DNA of 64,000 nt from Cyanoderma ruficeps (taxonomy: Eukaryota > Chordata > Aves > Passeriformes > Timaliidae), in the NCBI GenBank assembly GCA_008694505.1, contig VZDJ01000100.1, positions 248,001 through 312,000 of the forward strand, in the 5' to 3' direction. This document shows, in pieces, positions 61,501 through 64,000 of the stretch (positions are counted from its first letter, which is position 1; each line of letters starts with the position of its first letter). The position numbers were made by a program, and so were the translations under genes. A model generated the notes under the pieces. That model worked only from the letters and a program-made list of their open reading frames with translations. It had not been told where the DNA came from and made no database searches.

Positions 61501-63273
61501 TCTGATTTATTTTGTACGCAGCCTTTCACTGTGGGAGAGTTGTAAGTTAGCTTTTTATTTAGCTGCTTGACCAACACCAGATTCCTGTAATAATTCTCTT
61601 GCACTCCAAGCTTATGATGTAAATTAAAACACATTTAAAAGTGTATAAAAGAAACCATTATTCTGTCAAGCTTTCTCTAAGAGTCAATGAAGATATTTGC
61701 TGGGCAGGGAAGACTCATTCATACTTTGGCAGAATCTAAAAGTGCATATGGTTAAATTACCATTCTTTTCATATGAGCTCCATGTGTTTTGTCTGCTTCC
61801 AGTGTTTTGGTCAGTTTGCTGGTGCCAGATTCTGTTCAGCCAGAGCAGCAACAGGAGGTGCCAAGCAGCAGCTTAGCAGCCTCAGGAGTTTTGGTCATCT
61901 CTGCTCTTTCTCAGAGCAGCCTGTAACTGGCACATTTCCCCCTCATTTCAAGGTGTTTGCTCACAGCATATTGCTAGTCTAGAAACTGTCACCTTCAAGT
62001 ACTCACTCTAACTGTTCTTTTTAGGGGGCAATAACCACAGAAGGAGAGGGGGGGAAAAAAGGAAAAGAAAATGAGTACAATATTCTACACTGCAATTTTA
62101 ATAGACCTCTTTCTAGAGACAAAATCTTTGGAGTTTTTTAGACTTTAAGATTAGAAAGAATGGTAAATAAAATGGAACACATTTAGGATGTGAAGTCTGT
62201 GTTAAATTTGTCTGTAAGAAAACCAAACTGGAAGATGTATTTTGTCAAACCTGCATGTAACATCCTTGAGAAAAGGTTATATGAAAATGTCTTGAAATAA
62301 ATAGCTGTTTTCTTAGCACATTATTTCACATTTTGGGGGATCCTAAATGTTAGCATATTGAAAACTCAAAGCTACCCACACTGACACATGGTTAATTTTG
62401 TAAATTACAGCCTCTAAGACCTTCGAAAATGTGTTTATCTAGTCTGAACAGTAGTAGACTAAAGTAATTTTGTGAACTTGAATTCAGTTATTAGGGGAGA
62501 AGACCGTATGTCAAATGACCAGTCAGGGAGATTCTGTTATGACCTGTAATGCAGTTTTGTACTGACGTTAAGTAATTTCAGCTTCCATCCACTTGACAGT
62601 GTTGTGTTTACGTTACTTATGATATGTGGAGATTTTTTTAAGGTTTTTTAGGTACTTACAATGTTTTACCCTTCTCTTTGAGAAATAAAGGAGACTTAAC
62701 TTCTGCAGTTTCTCATAAAGCATGCTTTGCAACTTTATTATTTTTGATGGATTTTTTAGTTTTTCTTTGCTTTACCAACTTTAACCCTGAAGTATTGACA
62801 CCAACTTGGAGTGTAGTTGTAGAGTGTTTATGGTGGGTGATTGAATTCCTCAAAATTTCTCTGTTTATCCAATCAGGTAGAGCACCTACCCTCTTGACCA
62901 GGGAACTGATGTTCAGCTTTTTACTATCCGTGTTTCCTATGTCCTGTTTGGAGTTGCAACTTCCCAGTATAACTTCCTATTTTGTAAATATTTACTTCAG
63001 TCTTATATTGCTCCAGTTTGGGCTAACATAAAATACAGACTATAGCTGTGCTCTCTGTGGCAGCAGAAAACCAGTCTCTGATATCATGCAATCCAAGGTG
63101 AGGCATAACCTACAGGATGTTGTTTTCTCTGTCAGATTATGAACTGTAATTATATTTTTAAATCTATTTAATTTCTGATTTTGTAGCCTTCTAGTTCATA
63201 ATTTGGATTTTTTCTTTGGTGGCATTATGTTAAATGTTTTATAAAGATCTGATTAATAGAGCATTGAATACTT
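52573..63273. other. Intergenic sequence, mostly unique
   Basis: 10.7 kb, AT-rich. A GC-richer patch at about 52780-53000 is open on both strands (101 codons on +, 137 on -) with no family recognised. Other frames (60229-60489, 62678-63031) look random. No LINE, LTR or exon was recognised. Parts such as 58240-58400 have the mixed composition of a conserved element, but that cannot be decided without alignment. Confidence 0.55.
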
Positions 63274-63388
63274 TGTGATGGGTTGACTTTGACTGGCTGC
63301 CAATTCCCACCGAACTATTCTGTCACTACCCTCTCATTAAGAGCAAAGGGTAGAAAAATATGACAAAAAGCTCATGGGTCAAGATAGG
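63274..63388 (-). mobile_element. Endogenous retrovirus LTR fragment
   Basis: The + strand text tgtgatgggttgactttgac then tggctgccaattcccacc and ctcatgggtcaagatagg follows a common avian LTR, here as its terminal part. On the minus strand it would end GTCAACCCATCACA. It breaks off at the CR1 that follows. Recognition is from memory of avian LTRs. Confidence 0.5.
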
Positions 63389-63393
63389 AATAC

Positions 63394-63521
63394 GGAGGAG
63401 GGACACCAAGATTATTACGGGGATGGAGCACCACTCTTATGATGAAAGGCTGAGAGAATTTGGTTTATTCAGTGAGAAAAAGAGAAAGCTTCAGGGTGAC
63501 CCCATTGTGGTGTTATAGTAC
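63394..63521 (+). mobile_element. CR1 LINE fragment, interrupted by LTR
   Basis: Contains ggggatggagcaccactctt, atgaaaggctgagagaattt and agagaaagcttcagggtgac, all CR1 3'-region text. It stops in mid-element at 'atagtac', exactly where the following LTR begins. Parallel to the CR1 copy at 26431-27018, which shares the phrase 'aagagaaagcttcagggtga'. Confidence 0.85.
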
Positions 63522-64000
63522 TGTAGTGGTTTTGGAAACAGGAAAAAAACACCAATTGAGTGTAGTGGTTTTGGTTCGCCAATCTGGGTTTCCTGCCAAC
63601 TCACCAATAAATGTAGTGGGTTTAGTGCTGGCCACTGCACCCACTGGAATTATTTACTCATTTCCTGCTGTGAGATAAGCATTAGGAGAAAGGCAAAATG
63701 GGCTCAAAAATTTAAAGGCTATAAAGAAAACTTTATTAACAGAATTAAAAGAAAAATAATGAGAATCAGAATAAACCTTCAGAACACTTTTTCTCCCCCC
63801 CACACCCTCTTTTCTTTCCCACTGACAATGTGGGAAAACAGGCAAACCTGGGATTTTTAGTCCGTTTGCCGCCTCTAAGATAGTCTTTCTTCAGTTCTCT
63901 TAGGGAGAGGAGTGTCTTTTGCCATGCCATGGAGACTTCTCCACAAGATCAGTTGTCTTGTGGTTACAATGTCACAGCGAATCAGCTACAGGGGAAAGGA
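63522..64000 (-). mobile_element. Endogenous retrovirus LTR, cut by window edge
   Basis: On the minus strand the element ends CCAAAACCACTACA at 63522. It has an AATAAA at 63737-63732 followed by CCTTTAAATTTTTGAGCC (about 63718-63701), and the same CCTTTAAATT...GAGCC...TTTTGC order occurs in the LTR at 47951-49478. The terminal motif TGTAGTGGTTTTGG (+ strand) occurs twice, at 63522 and 63561, and a variant TGTAGTGGGTTT lies at 63612. The 5' end lies beyond the window, so whether it is solo or part of a provirus is unknown. Confidence 0.7.

Noticed and set aside
62678..63031. 117-codon + strand frame with hydrophobic stretches
   Set aside because: T-rich DNA gives hydrophobic residues by chance; no known family and no promoter or splice context.
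37361..63273. Search for exons of a next gene downstream (FAM170A or PRR16 by human gene order)
   Set aside because: No open frame with recognisable protein similarity and splice sites was found on either strand.

Overview
The window is vertebrate nuclear DNA, almost certainly from a bird and most likely a songbird (passerine). Four observations support this. The only gene is an intron-rich eukaryotic gene. CR1 LINE fragments with the ATTCTATGATTCTGT-type 3' end are the main repeat. A short CR1-tailed element with a tRNA-Ile-like head (TguSINE1 type) sits at 35.29-35.42 kb. Several avian-style endogenous retrovirus LTRs are present. There is no bacterial-type coding, no CRISPR array and no stand-alone RNA gene.

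Region 1 (1-865) is the 3' part of a CR1 element running in from the left edge. Region 2 (2343-37360) is the 3' half of HSD17B4, which encodes peroxisomal multifunctional enzyme type 2 (D-bifunctional protein). Thirteen coding exons on the + strand can be assembled with GT/AG borders and consistent phase. They give about 447 residues: the end of the linker after the dehydrogenase, the whole 2-enoyl-CoA hydratase-2 (double hotdog) part, and the SCP2-like domain ending in the peroxisomal signal AKL. The dehydrogenase exons lie to the left of the window. A poly(A) signal follows at 37334. The introns carry an antisense LTR, CR1 pieces (one a rare 5'-end piece), the tRNA-derived SINE, an 89-bp tandem duplication and an assembly gap in polypyrimidine sequence.

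Region 3 (about 37.4-64 kb) is intergenic and AT-rich. I find no exon that I recognise in it. It holds a compact minus-strand LTR (41.79-42.41 kb), a long plus-strand LTR with perfect 5-bp target-site duplications (47.95-49.48 kb, with a second assembly gap inside), a 1.1-kb minus-strand CR1 (51.44-52.57 kb), and at the right edge a nest of LTR fragment, CR1 and LTR (63.27-64.0 kb). The long unique stretches between them may hold conserved non-coding elements, but that needs an alignment.

HSD17B4 lies on the Z chromosome in chicken, so this window is probably Z-linked; that is inference from synteny. I found no clearly new biological system. The observations most worth checking are the cluster of six sense-strand splice-donor-like GTAAG motifs inside an antisense LTR in the largest HSD17B4 intron, the compact promoter/poly(A)-bearing LTR with open frames, and the well-bounded ERVL-like LTR with a very GC-rich hairpin.
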